A DNA stretch of 64,000 nucleotides from Mactra quadrangularis (lineage: Eukaryota; Mollusca; Bivalvia; Venerida; Mactridae), in contig CM046293.1 in assembly GCA_025267735.1 (NCBI GenBank), forward strand, positions 11,308,560 to 11,372,559, in the 5' to 3' direction. Shown here in pieces: positions 33,441-45,031 of the stretch. The notes beneath the pieces were generated by a model, which was not told the DNA's origin, ran no database searches, and saw only the letters and a list, made by a program, of their open reading frames with translations. A program made the translations under genes and the position numbers. Position 1 is the first letter of the stretch. Each line of letters starts with the position of its first letter.

Positions 33441-34925
33441 AAAAACATACTTTTCATAATTTCCACTTTAAATTCTTATATCTTAGAAATGAAGTTTTTA
33501 AATTCCAAAATGTTACTACGAATTCATATATGGTCAAAGCTGAATCAATTAAAGCATAATTCATCTGTCACATGAGAACTTAGAAATGCTTTATAGGTGC
33601 ATAACAAAGCATATCTACTGTAAAAATAGAAATCTCACCAAAGTACCTCTTTTTGTTTTTCAGGAGTAACTCTCTTATTATGTTGTCTATTTGAATGTTT
33701 CACATACCAAATTAAAGAGCATACAATTTGTTATAAGTCTGAAATAGTTTAAATTCCAAGAACACCAGATGAATTATGGTTTTAAATGGTTTAAAATTCA
33801 ATTTATTGGTGTGAGACAATATAACGCTCAAATATAACCAATTTTGGACTATGTTTACCGCAATAACTCAACAACCAAATGACATAATCACATGAAATTT
33901 TCAGCATATCAGGATGACTTGTTCCTTGATTCTTTGCATTCATTGTTCAAAAATTATAGCCATCAAGTTAAGCTCAATAGATATATAACATGTCTTTTCT
34001 TCAAAATGGACAAATACCTTGTTTTAGCCGAATCCTCCCAAAATACTCAACTTGCTATTTTACACACAAACTAATTCTAACTTAAATCAAGAGATTGAGA
34101 CACGAACATTCTTACTTTGCTGGGTAAACTTATACTTCATTGCCTCTTATCCAATTCTGTTGCATATTGACCTCTTTTTAAAGTTAACATGATCATTTGA
34201 TGTCTGTAAAGCTTGGGAAAATTGATTCGAAACATAAAATAATACATTTAAGATATTATTTGTAGGGGTGTAACAATACAGTAAAGTATCGGATTTTAGT
34301 TAACATGCAAAACATTCATTAAAGCAATGCACATGCATTGTATTCGTTACAAGTATTTTCAAGTAATCACTTATCAAAATATTTCAATTACTTGTGTTAG
34401 ATGGTTTATATGTTAAAAAACACTCATTTTGAAATGGACTTTCTAAGAGAATTATTCCCTCATTCAACGAAATATTTATCATATTAAAGTACAATTAGAT
34501 AATTTCAAGTTCTCAACATATTTTAACATTCAGTCGGTTCCAAATCTTGTGCAGGCAGTATATAGCTCCATCATGGATTGATGGATTGTAAAAATTAAGT
34601 GACGAGACAATGTGGCGGGTGCTAGAAGCGTGTCAGTACTTCGAAGAGTGTGGTCAATAAATGGGATCAAATGTCATATTTGTTGAAAATTGGATTGTTC
34701 ACAGATTGGAAGTATTTATTTAGTTATAGCACCATTGATTACCTTGTTCAGTCAGTGTGTCACCTGCAACAACCATGTTAATACTTTAAAGGGTGTGGCC
34801 AAATAATTGGGTCAGATGTGCTTCCCCTTCAACATTGTGCCAGGTGGGGGTATAAATCACTTCAGTGATAGCCCTAGTTTATATTAAAGCATAAAATAAT
34901 ATTTATGAATTTAAGGACCGTGTTT
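33441..34925. other. AT-rich non-coding stretch
   Basis: No gene is supported. GGGGTGTAACAATACAGTAA near 34265 looks like one end of a hAT element without a partner. At about 34620-34840 a GTGTGGTCAATAAATGGGATCAAATG-like segment occurs twice, diverged. Confidence 0.45.
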
Positions 34926-36059
34926 TTATACGCCCGAAGGGTCGTATTATGTTATGGCGCCGCTCGTCCATCCGTCTGTCTGTCCGCCTGTCCGTCCATC
35001 TTCCTTGTGTGGACACTCCTCCCTCATTTCTTGGCCAATTTTCTTCAAACTCCCTCCGATGATAAACATTGATGCCTAGTTGTGTGTAAAGTGGAGATAA
35101 TTCAATTTTTTTCATTCGACTTTGAATTATTCAAAAATTCAAATGTTCAATTAATATGTTAATAAAGTCAAAATGGCAAACAATGAAAAACTTGTCCAGA
35201 CCTTCAACCAGAAGATATTTAATTACCTAGCAGGACTTCAATGTTCAATCAATATGTTAATTAAGTCAAAATGGCAAACAATAGAAATAATGCTATATTT
35301 AATAAGTAACATGAAATTAGTTCACCAAATTTTTTGTGAGGGTAGCCCATATGTCAAGGATGTTCCCAATTGGTTTTGAGGCCCCTGGGTCAAAGGTCAA
35401 GGTCACAGGGCATCATATCGAAAAACCTTGTCTAGACAATAACTAAACAACAGTACCTAGGTCAACCAAATTTTATGTGGATTAGCCCATTTGTCAAGGA
35501 GTAATGTGTCGGTAGCTCTTTGGTAGAGGATGTTCCCTTTTGATTTGGAGACCCCAGGGTTAAAAGTCAAAGTCACTGGGACTTAATTTATATCGAAACA
35601 TTTTCCGGACAATAACTCAATAATGATTGTACCTAGGTTCACCAAAGTTTATTTAAGGGTAGCCTAAATGACTAGCATATGCCCGTTTGGTTTTAGGCCC
35701 CTGGGTCAAAGTTCAAGGTCACAAGGAAATCATGAGGAAAAACCTTGTCCAACAACCAACTTTATCTAAGATCACCAAATTTTATGTATCAATACTCTTT
35801 GGGTCAAGGGTGTGATTTTTTGGTTCCGAGGCCCCAGGGTCAAGGTCACTGGAAGTTTGTATTGGAAAACTTTGTCCTGGTGATAACTCAACCATGGCTG
35901 TACCTAGGTTCTCAAAATCTTTGCTTTGCCCTCCAGTTAAGAATGAGACCTATTCTGAGATCCCGGGGTCATTGGTCAAGGTCACATGAACTTCATATGA
36001 TACAGAACACAGCATGGACTGCACACGGGCGTATAATGCCCCGCCCAGCGGAGCTCTTG
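34926..36059 (+). mobile_element. H3 element (Helentron-like)
   Basis: The start TTATACGCCCGAAGGGTCGT ATTATG contains an imperfect stem and is followed by GTCCATCCGTCTGTCTGTCC, a CCGT-type tract. The body has repeated units with CCTTGTC...ACAATAACT...ACCAAATTTTATG and CCCCTGGGTCAAAGGTCAAG GTCAC. The end is ACACGGGCGTATAATGCCCC GCCCAGCGGAGCTCTTG before TT. GGGCGTATAATG near the 3' end echoes the 5' end in inverse. The same layout as H1, H2 and H4 supports one superfamily. Confidence 0.75.
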
Positions 36060-36060
36060 T

Positions 36061-36345
36061 TTTAAATTGGTTTAATGCCATAGCAACATATTGAATAGGT
36101 CATTTTACATTGATTAGTCATTGTAACCTAGTCACAGTTTCATGAAAACTAAATCTCTGGATTTTACCTGTTAATTAGTTACTAGTAACATACCACCTTG
36201 CCTGATTTAGAATCAGTTGTAAGAGGGAGAATTGCGGTATGAATTATTTCTTGACAAAGCTCTACAAAAGTATGCGCAGCTAGGGAATGAAAGCAATGAC
36301 CACTATGAACAGTAGACTTAAGTACTACCTATAAGCTAGCTGGGC
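36061..36345 (-). mobile_element. SINE-A copy abutting the H3 3' end
   Basis: A reverse SINE-A whose tail (GGTTTAATGCCATAGCAACA) begins within about 10 bases of the CTCTTGTT end of H3. The head near 36300-36345 is degraded (CTACCTATAAGCTAGCTGGG). Confidence 0.7.
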
Positions 36346-36643
36346 ATGTAAAAGACTGGTCAGTACTATAAATGAGTCTGTTATATATTAGAAATACTTG
36401 TTAACTAATGTTCAGCTTTATATTAATGTAATGATTTTTTCAGAAACCTGAGCCAGAAGCAGTTCACTGATGGTTGTATTTAAACAAAAACAAACACCAG
36501 AAAAATGTGCCCTGATTGTGCTGAAAAAAGTCCAGGTGAAGATTTTTATCTTATTAAAAATACTTAAGTAGCACCAGACCATGATAGGGCACCCCAGATT
36601 ATACTAGAAGTCTTGTAAAACGTGAAATTGTTAACTGTATATT

Positions 36644-36880
36644 TATACCCCCGCTTCGAAGAAGAGGGGGGTATACTGTTTTACCCTTGTCCGTGCGTGC
36701 GTGCGTCCGTTACAAAATTTCCGTCACAGTTTTCTCAGCAACTATAACATGCAGCAGCCTAATACTTTGCATATTGCTTCATCCCATAGTCCCATGTGGT
36801 GTAAAGCGATTTCATGCTCCTTGCCCATCTACTTCCTGTTTGTCGCATATTTTTAGATTTTTGCGGGGGTATCACTAGTT
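36644..36880 (+). mobile_element. H1 element copy 4, 3'-truncated
   Basis: It is complete up to GCGGGGGTATCACTAGT and lacks the 3' hairpin and ACTTG end. The CCGT tract is short (GTGCGTGCGTGCGTCCGTT). Confidence 0.75.
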
Positions 36881-38590
36881 TTAACTCATTATCAGTATTA
36901 TAAAATATCTCTACATACTAAAATTCATAATTTTCAACATGTCCAAAATACAACTTTACACAAAAGAAGTAGTACAAACAAGAAGTACGGTGTCCAATAA
37001 TGGACACAGGTAATGAAAGGTACACACTTAAAATAGGTATCATTCACTAATGTCATTATTGAACGGCCTATTAGTGGAAACGGTTCAGACAAACAGCTAA
37101 CGGTTTAAGTACATAGTACGCAAGTATAAAATAACCTGAAACAAAATAGTTCCAGTATATTGTGCAAATAAGTTACTGCCATAACAACGAAGTCGGCGGT
37201 GTTACTCCCGTTGATTTAGATCAATAAATTAACAAAAAACAAGTAAACAAGAAAACAGTTCCTCCTGTCTGAATTCTTCTAATAAATTGAAGTAAAGATT
37301 CTCTTGTCCGCTATCTTTAAACGTTCGCGGTTCAACTGATCGTTCAATTAACCGTTCATAACGGTAACGGTAATTGACTAACTTTAAATGCTTACTGAAC
37401 GCAGGGCTGGTAAAGAACTGGGACTGTTTCATAAGAATCTTACGTAAGATAGCGAAATTTCCGAAATTACTTACTTACGTTGAACTTACGTTTACGATGA
37501 GAGAATTTCAAAGAGGCACTCGAAACTTAAAATCTTTGCTACAATACGACCTGACTTAAGTCAACGACAAGTGGTGAAGCCCTCAAATTTTGGTCACATG
37601 ATTTGTTGTCAACAATACACTATAAACTACAAAACATTTGAAGAATAAAATATGTTCCACAAACTTCAACAAACAAGTTCACAAACGGAGATTAGAAGCT
37701 CTCGAAGAAAATGCACGAGGGCTATACCCAGCCACCATACTCCTGATTTTTCAATACACAGCCAATTTAAACAAAGGTGGTATGACACAATAAATGGTCA
37801 TCTGCTAACAAAACATCGACAGATTTAAGACAGAACCGATGGATGTCAAAATAAAGTAATTAGGCCCAAAAAAGTTCCCACGTGGCATCAAATAAATACC
37901 TTAAAACGATAAATCATCAAATCTACAGACATATATAGTTATAATTTCAAACAAACCATTCTTAAGACATTTCATCGAAATCTTGCAATCTTTAGGTCGA
38001 AGTTCAGTTCGCGTATGTACAGACGTTTTTGTGATTAGCCCCTGACTTGTGTAATGAATAAGTTTTTAATACACACAAAATGGACGCCCAAATTTTAATT
38101 ACAGAGCCCACTTGTTTGTTTGTTCATATATGTAAATTCAGTCCCAGATATAGAAAATGTAAGCCTCAGTGCATCTAGAGTAATATTAGTGCATTCAATA
38201 TCTGCATATGTATTCTGAACTTGTTCGCTAGAATAAAAGGAAACTTGCACAGAAAATAACGTATTTATTTCTGTATTCACAGGTGATGTGAAGTACCTAC
38301 GATAATATTGCCTGGTCCAAAAGATTTCAGGCAAGAGGGATGATTAAACATTGATAGTTTTAGCACTGCATTTACCCTAACCAACTTTTTGACGGCCGGT
38401 ACTTCAAGATACCTTTCTGTAATTTCAACTTTTACATAGCCCTTAAATAAATTTCGTTTTATTTTATTATGGAAAAAAGAAAATACAAGATAAGTTTATT
38501 TAAGATGAAGATTAATTACGGTATTTAGACTTTTAGTTTTACATTAATTTTACTTGGTCTGTCATGTAACGTATGTGTTATATTTTACAG
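36881..38590. other. Non-coding stretch upstream of the first kinase exon
   Basis: I looked for the missing first half of the kinase domain (glycine loop, VAIK-type lysine, HRD, DFG, APE) and found no trace. Small frames at 37229-37432 and 38095-38334 have no domain. The stretch is likely intron or intergenic. Confidence 0.45.
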
Positions 38591-38645
38591 AGTGATTTAT
38601 GGTCACTTGGAATTACTGCTATTGAAATGGCTGAAGGAAAACCAT
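38591..38645 (+). CDS. MAP4K4: Ste20/GCK-IV kinase exon: subdomain IX (DLWS...GITAIEMAEG)
   Basis: The acceptor TATTTTACAG and donor CCAT|GTAAGT bracket 55 bases reading SDLWSLGITAIEMAEGKP. This is the helix-F aspartate segment (D in DLWSLG) of protein kinases, and ITAIEMAEG is typical of the misshapen/MAP4K4/MINK1/TNIK group. The exon leaves one base (T) that the next exon completes as serine. The kinase acts in JNK and cytoskeletal signalling in known family members. The upstream kinase exons are not found in this window, so this may be a gene with a very long intron or a partial duplicate. Confidence 0.9.
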
Positions 38646-38737
38646 GTAAGTTTTACATGTTTTTTTACTCAACCTTTCTATACTCTATTAATGATAATGG
38701 ATACAGTTTCCTGTTTCATGCAATAAACTTTATCTGG

Positions 38738-38910
38738 ATTCAATTATTTGGGTTTTCCCCTGCTGTACAAACAAACTATTCCATCACAATGAAATATGTG
38801 TACAAAGAACAAAAGGTTTTATCTTTATTTCATGCTTTTCAGTTATTTCAATGACAATAGACGTGGCATTGTGGAAATAATATAGGTCTAATAATTTGTG
38901 GATTGTTAGC
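38738..38910. mobile_element. Diverged relative of the 9744 MITE
   Basis: TTCAATTATTTGGGTTTTCC, GTACAAACAAACT, ACAATGAAA and GTGTACAAAGAACAA match the left half of 9744-9948 in order. The right arm is lost or unrecognisable. It lies in the first visible kinase intron. Confidence 0.6.
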
Positions 38911-39538
38911 TCGTTGTGTCCTTTGCTGGACCAGAAAATTGAATGTTAGATCCAATGAAGATGTTATATGAAATGATAAAATACTGGTAGTCAGAATGTA
39001 CATTTGCTGTTTACATTGTATGCAAAAATGTTGGTATCAATCCAAATGAGCAAAGCTCTAGACAGTTTTCTACAGCAGAAACTGGCAACTAACTTTACTT
39101 GGGTAAAATAAGTGCCATATTTGGAGAAATGTATGAAGCGAAAACTTACTCGGAAACATGCTGGCCACCTTTGATCAGAATACTTTCTTTAAAACTTGGA
39201 ACTTGGAAGGCTTGTTGTTGTTTACTAGTGATTTATGGCAACCTGATTAGAGCCAAAGCTGAGGTGACATTGGTAGATAGCAAAACTGACTGTCATTGGT
39301 TGGATTCTGGTAGTAGAAGATTATACTGATCCAAAAAAAATTGTCATTTAAAGTGGATTGTCTCCCTTGGATGGAGAAGTTTGCAATGTTAAGCTAGCAC
39401 TGGTAAAGAAAAATACCTGGAAATGCTAGTTTGGTTAATTGGCCTCTGTATATATCCTAATAATGTAAAGTAATGAGATAAAATCCATGTAGAAAGAACC
39501 TCTACCTGTGTCTGGTTGTTTTAGTATGATAACAATGA

Positions 39539-39643
<105 letters not shown>

Positions 39644-39892
39644 TAAATTATAATTAATACATTAAAATAAAAACATTGTGAGTAGTCTTTGGGCTAGTCA
39701 GTCAAAGTCATGATTGTAATCACTGCTTACTTTAATGTTTTAAATGTTAAGAAACAAACCAATTCTGTCTCTGTGTTTACTACAAGGCTTGGTACATAAC
39801 TAAAATTTTCGTTCAATTTTTTCGGCTCGGTGGTAACTGGTAAAAGCAAATTGGCTGAGGAAACTGGTATGGTGAGCTGGTCATTATAGAGG

Positions 39893-40090
39893 CAGGCATG
39901 GCCAAGTGGTTACGATGTTAGACTGGTAATTATTGGATAACCAGCTTCGCCTAGGTTTGAATCTCTTCCAGAAAACCCTATCTCTTTCCTTGAGCAAGAA
40001 ACTTTATCCTACTAGCTTAGTACTGGGGGTTCAGGAAGTGATAAATCTTAGTTGTAAGAGCTTAAAGGAGCTAAAATAGATTAGTTCAAA
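39893..40090 (+). mobile_element. SINE-C, tRNA Ser/Leu-like head
   Basis: The head reads GGCATGGCCAAGTGGTTACG (box A of a class II tRNA type) and, after a long variable-arm-like segment, GGTTTGAATCT (box B). The tail has CCTTGAGCAAGAAACTTTAT CCTAC and GGGTTCAGGAAGTG as in 10413-10620. It lies in a kinase intron. Confidence 0.75.
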
Positions 40091-40152
40091 CTAACAAAAG
40101 CAGTGTTGATAGACTGTATGAAAAAACCCATGCAACTGTGATGTAAAATTGA

Positions 40153-40398
<246 letters not shown>

Positions 40399-40604
40399 TG
40401 AGATACTTGTATATTTCATGTTCATTGTACTTAAAATTGGAGCTAACTTGCTATTTTTCAAGTGTAGGCTTTGTTTTACACTTTGAATCATATGTTTAAC
40501 TCAGTATTGAAAAAGTCAGAATCACAAAAAAATATTTTTTAAACTTAGAAATATGATGAAAGGTACCCTTACCCTGTTTAAATAGATCAGAAACAATGTA
40601 GTCC

Positions 40605-41085
40605 AGGCCTCCTAGTGAAACCTTTAAAAACTTTAAAAACCTTTAATTTCAGAGCAAACCTTTAATTATCTTTACATTTCCCCAGAAAACCTTTAAAACG
40701 CCAAAATAGCCTGTAATTCTCACTCAAAACCTTTATATTTGCTCTGACTGGTTGCCGTGCTAGCTTAAAGCAAGTAATGGATTTTGTTCTGCATTTTCCC
40801 TACACTGTAAAACAGAAGCTATGTATGATATAAATATGCAGAGAAAATAGGTATACACATTAAATAAGGTATGTATTGTATTGCATAATTCAAACAGTAT
40901 ATAACATCAAAAAATGACTTTGGTATGACTGTTGGTTTAATAAAGAAATGATAACTTTGACGAAAATAGCCTTTATTTACTCTTAATTTTTTCATATTTT
41001 ACACTAAAAGGCCTTTATTTTCATGCATTGGAGCCTTTATAAAAACCTTTATTTTTGTTTTGACCTGCTAGGAGGCCTTTATAAT
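40605..41085. mobile_element. MITE-like element with AGGCCTCCTAG ends
   Basis: AGGCCTCCTAG near 40605 and CTAGGAGGCCT near 41079 are exact inverses. Between them, AAACCTTTAA / TTTATTTTC-type motifs recur in both orientations. No target duplication could be read. It lies in a kinase intron. Confidence 0.5.
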
Positions 41086-41373
41086 CGGGTTTTTCCACCA
41101 CACAGACAACACACAACTTTTTATAGCAAGTGCTGAAAATCATGTGTTAAAAAATAATTCTATTGTATAGAACACTTACATTAGCCCCACTGATTTCCAT
41201 ACTTGATATTTGTCTGATAATCCCTGTACATTAATATGACCATCTATTTTTGTTGATGAGTACAGAAGTACTGTAGTGAGTATTTAAATTAGGAGGGTAA
41301 TGCATGTGCCACTGACATTTGATTAGAATGTAACAATATATATTGTAAATGTTATATTTATATAATATTTTAG

Positions 41374-41449
41374 CTGAGGACCATGACACAGAATATGAAT
41401 ATGAAGGTAGCGACAATGAAGAGGAGGAAGAGAAACCAGGAGAACCTAG
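41374..41449 (+). CDS. MAP4K4: Kinase-gene exon: acidic segment after the kinase domain
   Basis: The acceptor ATATTTTAG and donor CCTAG|GTATGT bracket 76 bases reading AEDHDTEYEYEGSDNEEEEE then KPGEP. Vertebrate MAP4K4/TNIK have the same DETEYEYSGSEEEEEE-type segment here, with the EPSS start shared with the next exon (AG + T gives serine). This supports orthology beyond the kinase domain. Confidence 0.92.
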
Positions 41450-41526
41450 GTATGTAGTCTAAATATAAAGTCAGTCATTACCTTCACCTCTAGCCTCAGA
41501 AGTCCGAGTCATTACCTTCATCCTCT

Positions 41527-41847
41527 GCAGCTGCCCAGCTAGCTCAGTTGGTAGCACATAAGTCTACTGATCGAGGGGTGGTGGGTTTGATTCTCGGGCG
41601 GGGCAAACTTTTGTAGAGCTTGGTCATGAAATTATTTCTACAGGCATTCTCCCTCCTACCAATGATTCTTAATAATGTAGGGCAGTTGTCAGTCACTGAT
41701 GAAAGTATGCGCTTAGTAGTTGATTAACAGCTAAGTCCAGAGATTTAGCATTTCCAGGAGCAGTGAGTAGGTTGACTTATCGCCGTTATATGACCTTTAC
41801 AATGTGATGCTATGGCGTTAAACCCGACAAAAAAAGAAACAAACCTG
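41527..41847 (+). mobile_element. SINE-A, full-length forward reference copy
   Basis: The head CAGCTAGCTCAGTTGGTAGC (box A) and GGGTTTGATTC (box B) is followed by the body and the end GCTATGGCGTTAAACCCGAC AAAAAAAG. CATCCTCT flanks both sides (41519-41526, 41848-41855). The flanks resemble the 33-bp minisatellite that follows, so the match may be repeat phase and not a true duplication. It lies in a kinase intron. Confidence 0.85.
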
Positions 41848-41859
41848 CATCCTCTAGCC

Positions 41860-42170
41860 TAAAGTCTCAGTCCTTGCATTCTTACACTAGCCTAAAGTCT
41901 CACTCCTTGCATTCTTACACTAGCCTAAAGTCTCAGTCCTTGCATTCTTACACTAGCCTAAAGTCTCACTCCTTGCATTCTTACACTAGCCTAAAGTCTC
42001 AGTCCTTGCATTCTTACACTAGCCTAAAGTCTCACTCCTTGCATTCTTACACTAGCCTAAAGTCTCAGTCCTTGCATTCTTACACTAGCCTAAAGTCTCA
42101 CTCCTTGCATTCTTACACTAGCCTAAAGTCTCAGTCCTTGCATTCTTACACTAGCCTGAAGTCTCTGATT
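41860..42170 (+). repeat. 33-bp minisatellite with a 66-bp higher-order period
   Basis: About nine units of CCTAAAGTCTCAGTCCTTGC ATTCTTACACTAG. Successive units alternate strictly between CTCAGTCC and CTCACTCC, giving a 66-bp period. Units are otherwise almost identical, so expansion is recent. The period is a multiple of 3, so all frames stay open without being coding. It lies in the intron before the poly-His exon. Confidence 0.9.
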
Positions 42171-42575
42171 CCTTGCCTCCTCACTCATGCCTGAAGCCAA
42201 GGACTTGTTCTAGTTATTATCATTTATTTTATTGAACTAATTCAGAAATGTATCACACATGCTTAGAAAAAAGATAAATTTTCATTCATGACAATGTGTA
42301 CATTATTTTGTATGGACTAGATTCATTACAGTTTGCATGTGCAAAATTATATCTGTCTCCTGGAGTAATTTATTACCTTCCTTTCTTATCTAGCTGAACA
42401 ACTTTGAATATGTCCATAAAAAGGTCTAGGTTGACATAGTTATGGTGAAAAAGTTAGAAATACAATGTACAAACAAGTTGAAACTATTTTTAGATTTTTT
42501 TTCAGCCATAGAACATAATTTAAGTTTGGGATTGTATACCTGAAGTTAATTTTGTCGTTATCTCTAAAATTTCAG

Positions 42576-42846
42576 TTCTATTTTACAAATTGGACCCGGA
42601 GAATCACATTTACGTCGTAACTTCCAACGAATTCAGGAACATGAATCTAAGTCACCATACGCTGTACCTAACCTACATCCTCAACCTGACGCTGCTAAAC
42701 AGTTGGGACGGCAACATGAACGTGATAGAGCTCATCATCATCATCACCATCATCATCATCAGGGACAACCATCACAGCAGCAGCATCCACAACAGAGACC
42801 ATCTTCAGGGGCACATGGTCAAAGACCAGTATCAAGTCAGTTCCAG
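42576..42846 (+). CDS. MAP4K4: Kinase-gene exon: linker with poly-histidine run
   Basis: The acceptor AAAATTTCAG and donor TTCCAG|GTAATA bracket 271 bases. The frame reads SSILQIGPGESHLRRNFQRI QEHES, matching the SSILNLPGESTLRRDFLRLQ-type segment of TNIK/MAP4K4. It then has YAVPNLHPQPDAAKQLGRQ, a run of nine histidines (42732-42758) and a Q/P/S-rich tail. In vertebrates the LRR-F segment leads straight into a long Q/R/E coiled coil; that coiled coil is absent here, so this exon skips to the proline/glutamine-rich linker. The His run is coded by mixed CAT/CAC codons. Confidence 0.9.
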
Positions 42847-43207
42847 GTAATATATATTGGACTTTATGGCTTGTATTTTATATACAAACAATCAACATTT
42901 GAAATTAGCATTTGACCAGTTGGAGTCAGTGGTCCACATGGAAGGTCAGATTTATCCAAATGTGTAACCTGGTTTAATGAAGTCTATTAGTATTATTATG
43001 GATTGGGGCCATTCATAAATTGGATCTCAAATTCATGTTTTTTAGCTGAAAAAGGCTTGTTGGTTTCGGATGCATCATTTTTTTTTATTTAATTTTTAGC
43101 CGAACAGGTACATCTGTATAAACAAAGTTTTTGTGCTGGAAAAAACATCAATTTTAGTTCTGAATGAACCATGATTTATTATGAGATATATCTTATTGTA
43201 CTTCCAG

Positions 43208-43271
43208 CCTCCTCCACAGAAACATTCTCAACCTGCTGAGGCTAATATACCTTTACAATCAAGATTAATAG
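43208..43271 (+). CDS. MAP4K4: Kinase-gene exon: short P/Q-rich linker
   Basis: The acceptor ACTTCCAG and donor ATAG|GTAAAT bracket 64 bases reading PPPQKHSQPAEANIPLQSRL I. The phase is continuous with the previous exon (phase 0 in, phase 1 out). The sequence is low-complexity linker, as expected between the kinase and the C-terminal citron-homology domain. No later exon of the gene is found downstream in the window. Confidence 0.8.
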
Positions 43272-43789
43272 GTAAATACTTAATATATATTGTATCACTG
43301 AGCTAAACCTAGTTATCATCCTTGCTACTTTAATTTTGTGTCCCCTGGCATTTGTAATTTTTTATTTATTACTGTATCATAAACTGTCACCTATGCAATT
43401 GCCATAATATTCTCTCAAAAGTCTCCCCCTTTATGGATTTACATTGACATTAGTTAATTTGGGGTGTTATTTACAGTGTTAGGAAATATAGTAAAATACA
43501 AATTAAAATACTTAAATTCTAGTTTGTGCTTCCTTTTTCAAAATACTAATTTACTTTGTATTTTTGGAGATTTTAATAGGGATTTAATAAATGCAAGCAA
43601 GCCAAAAAACAGACAATGTGAAGATCAGATTTTCCAAAGCTTTAGTTCAATTTTAACCTAATTTCACTACTAGAGGGGTTAGACATTGAACTGAATGTAA
43701 AGGAAAGATAAATCAACAAAAAATCCAATGGTTTCAGATTTCTGGTGAACTTATAGGTTAAAATTGAACTTAAACTTTGAAAGGTCTAC
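43272..43789. other. Intron-like AT-rich stretch
   Basis: No further kinase-gene exon is seen. A 65-codon frame (43464-43661) has no splice support. Confidence 0.45.
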
Positions 43790-44030
43790 TTTTTGAAAAA
43801 AATGAGAGTTTATACATATTGTATCATTTTTGCATAAGGATTGGAGTTGCTTTTGATGTTTCTTTTAAAGTCTCAACACTGACTATCTAGTATATTTCAT
43901 TGAAAGTTGGTATTCGAACTTCAATAGAACTGGATAAACCATTGTGTTTAAGGACATAAATCTGGGTAAATCTTTTAATATTTAAAATGCAAAATATAAA
44001 ATTGTTTTCCTATTTAATCCAAACAATCGC
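43790..44030 (+). mobile_element. H2 element, 5' fragment
   Basis: GAAAAAAATGAGAGTTTATA, then GTTGCTTTTGATG, TCAACACTGACTATCTAG and TTGAAAGTTGGTAT follow the order of the H2 start at 1784-1930. It is strongly diverged and lacks the 3' end. Confidence 0.5.
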
Positions 44031-44178
44031 CCTTTTAGTCTATTGCTGAACTATAATATGCATCAAATGATTATATGTTCTGACCATAAAAGCTGACTCC
44101 CGCCGGCAGACTTCAGATGTTGTATATAAATCCAGTTGCTGTTGACAATATGGAGGTTATGAAAATATTTGAAATTAT

Positions 44179-44451
44179 TATACCCCCGCTTTGAAGAAGA
44201 GGGGGGTATACTGTTTTACCCTTGTCCGTGCGTGCGTGCGTCCGTCCGTCAGTCCGTTACAAAATTTCCGTCACAGTTTTCTCAGCAACTATACCATGCA
44301 GCAGTCTGAAACTTTGCATATTGCTTCATCCTATAGTCCCATGTGGTGTAAAGCGATTTCATGCTCCTCGCTCATCTACTTCCTGTTTGTCACATATTTT
44401 CAGATTTTGGCGGGGGTATCACTAGTGAGCATTAGCTCACAGATTTACTTG
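44179..44451 (+). mobile_element. H1 element copy 5
   Basis: A full-length H1 with the CCGTGCGTGCGTGCGTCCGT tract, the hairpin GTGAGC/GCTCAC and the AGATTTACTTG end followed by TT. Confidence 0.8.
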
Positions 44452-44792
44452 TTTATTTTTCATTCTTGTTGATCTTGAATCTTCTTAATTATAACCAAGA
44501 ATTTTCTTTCTATTTAAATATCTAGATATGATGTTATAATTTCACTGAACTCCAGGAAACCTTGTAAGAATTACCATTGAGATATGAACATATGATGTAG
44601 TGTTTATATGAGATGTTGAGCTTTCTTGATGTTTGTCTTCTAATCTAGGTGAGTATACATTTTTATACTAGTCTGCATTATTTTTGAATACCACTCATAT
44701 ATGACCTATACTATGTGTTGCTACATTGTTAAACCAAACAACATGGGTGAAATTTTTCTGAACTTTGTTTCAAACTACAATGTTTTGGGTAG

Positions 44793-45031
44793 TATAGTTC
44801 TATTACATTAACCTGTCACAACGTAAATAATTACACGGTCACTGAATCTGTTATTTTTAACCCCTTTCAAACTTGTTATTTCCCCGATATTCAAAATCGT
44901 CGCATATATAGTTAGATTATCAATAATTAAAATGGATTTGTGGCTCAATGCTTAAAAAGAGGTTAAATAATAACACATTCAGTGACTGTGTAATTATTCA
45001 GGTTGTGACAGGTTTATGTAACAGAACTATA
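44793..45031. mobile_element. MITE with ~63-bp inverted ends
   Basis: TATAGTTCTATTACATTAAC CTGTCACAAC at the left is answered by GTTGTGACAGGTTTATGTAA CAGAACTATA at the right. Arms are about 63 bp in a 239-bp element. If the outer TA is the target duplication, it would be Tc1/mariner-like. Confidence 0.75.

Noticed and set aside
34265..34300. hAT element end
   Set aside because: GGGGTGTAACAATACAG is typical of one hAT end, but no inverted partner or duplication was found.
41860..42170. CRISPR-like array
   Set aside because: Units are contiguous tandem repeats without spacers, in a eukaryotic intron.
41874..42194. 106-codon protein with perfect 11-residue repeats
   Set aside because: It is a translation of a 33-bp intronic minisatellite. 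The unit length is a multiple of three, so every frame stays open.
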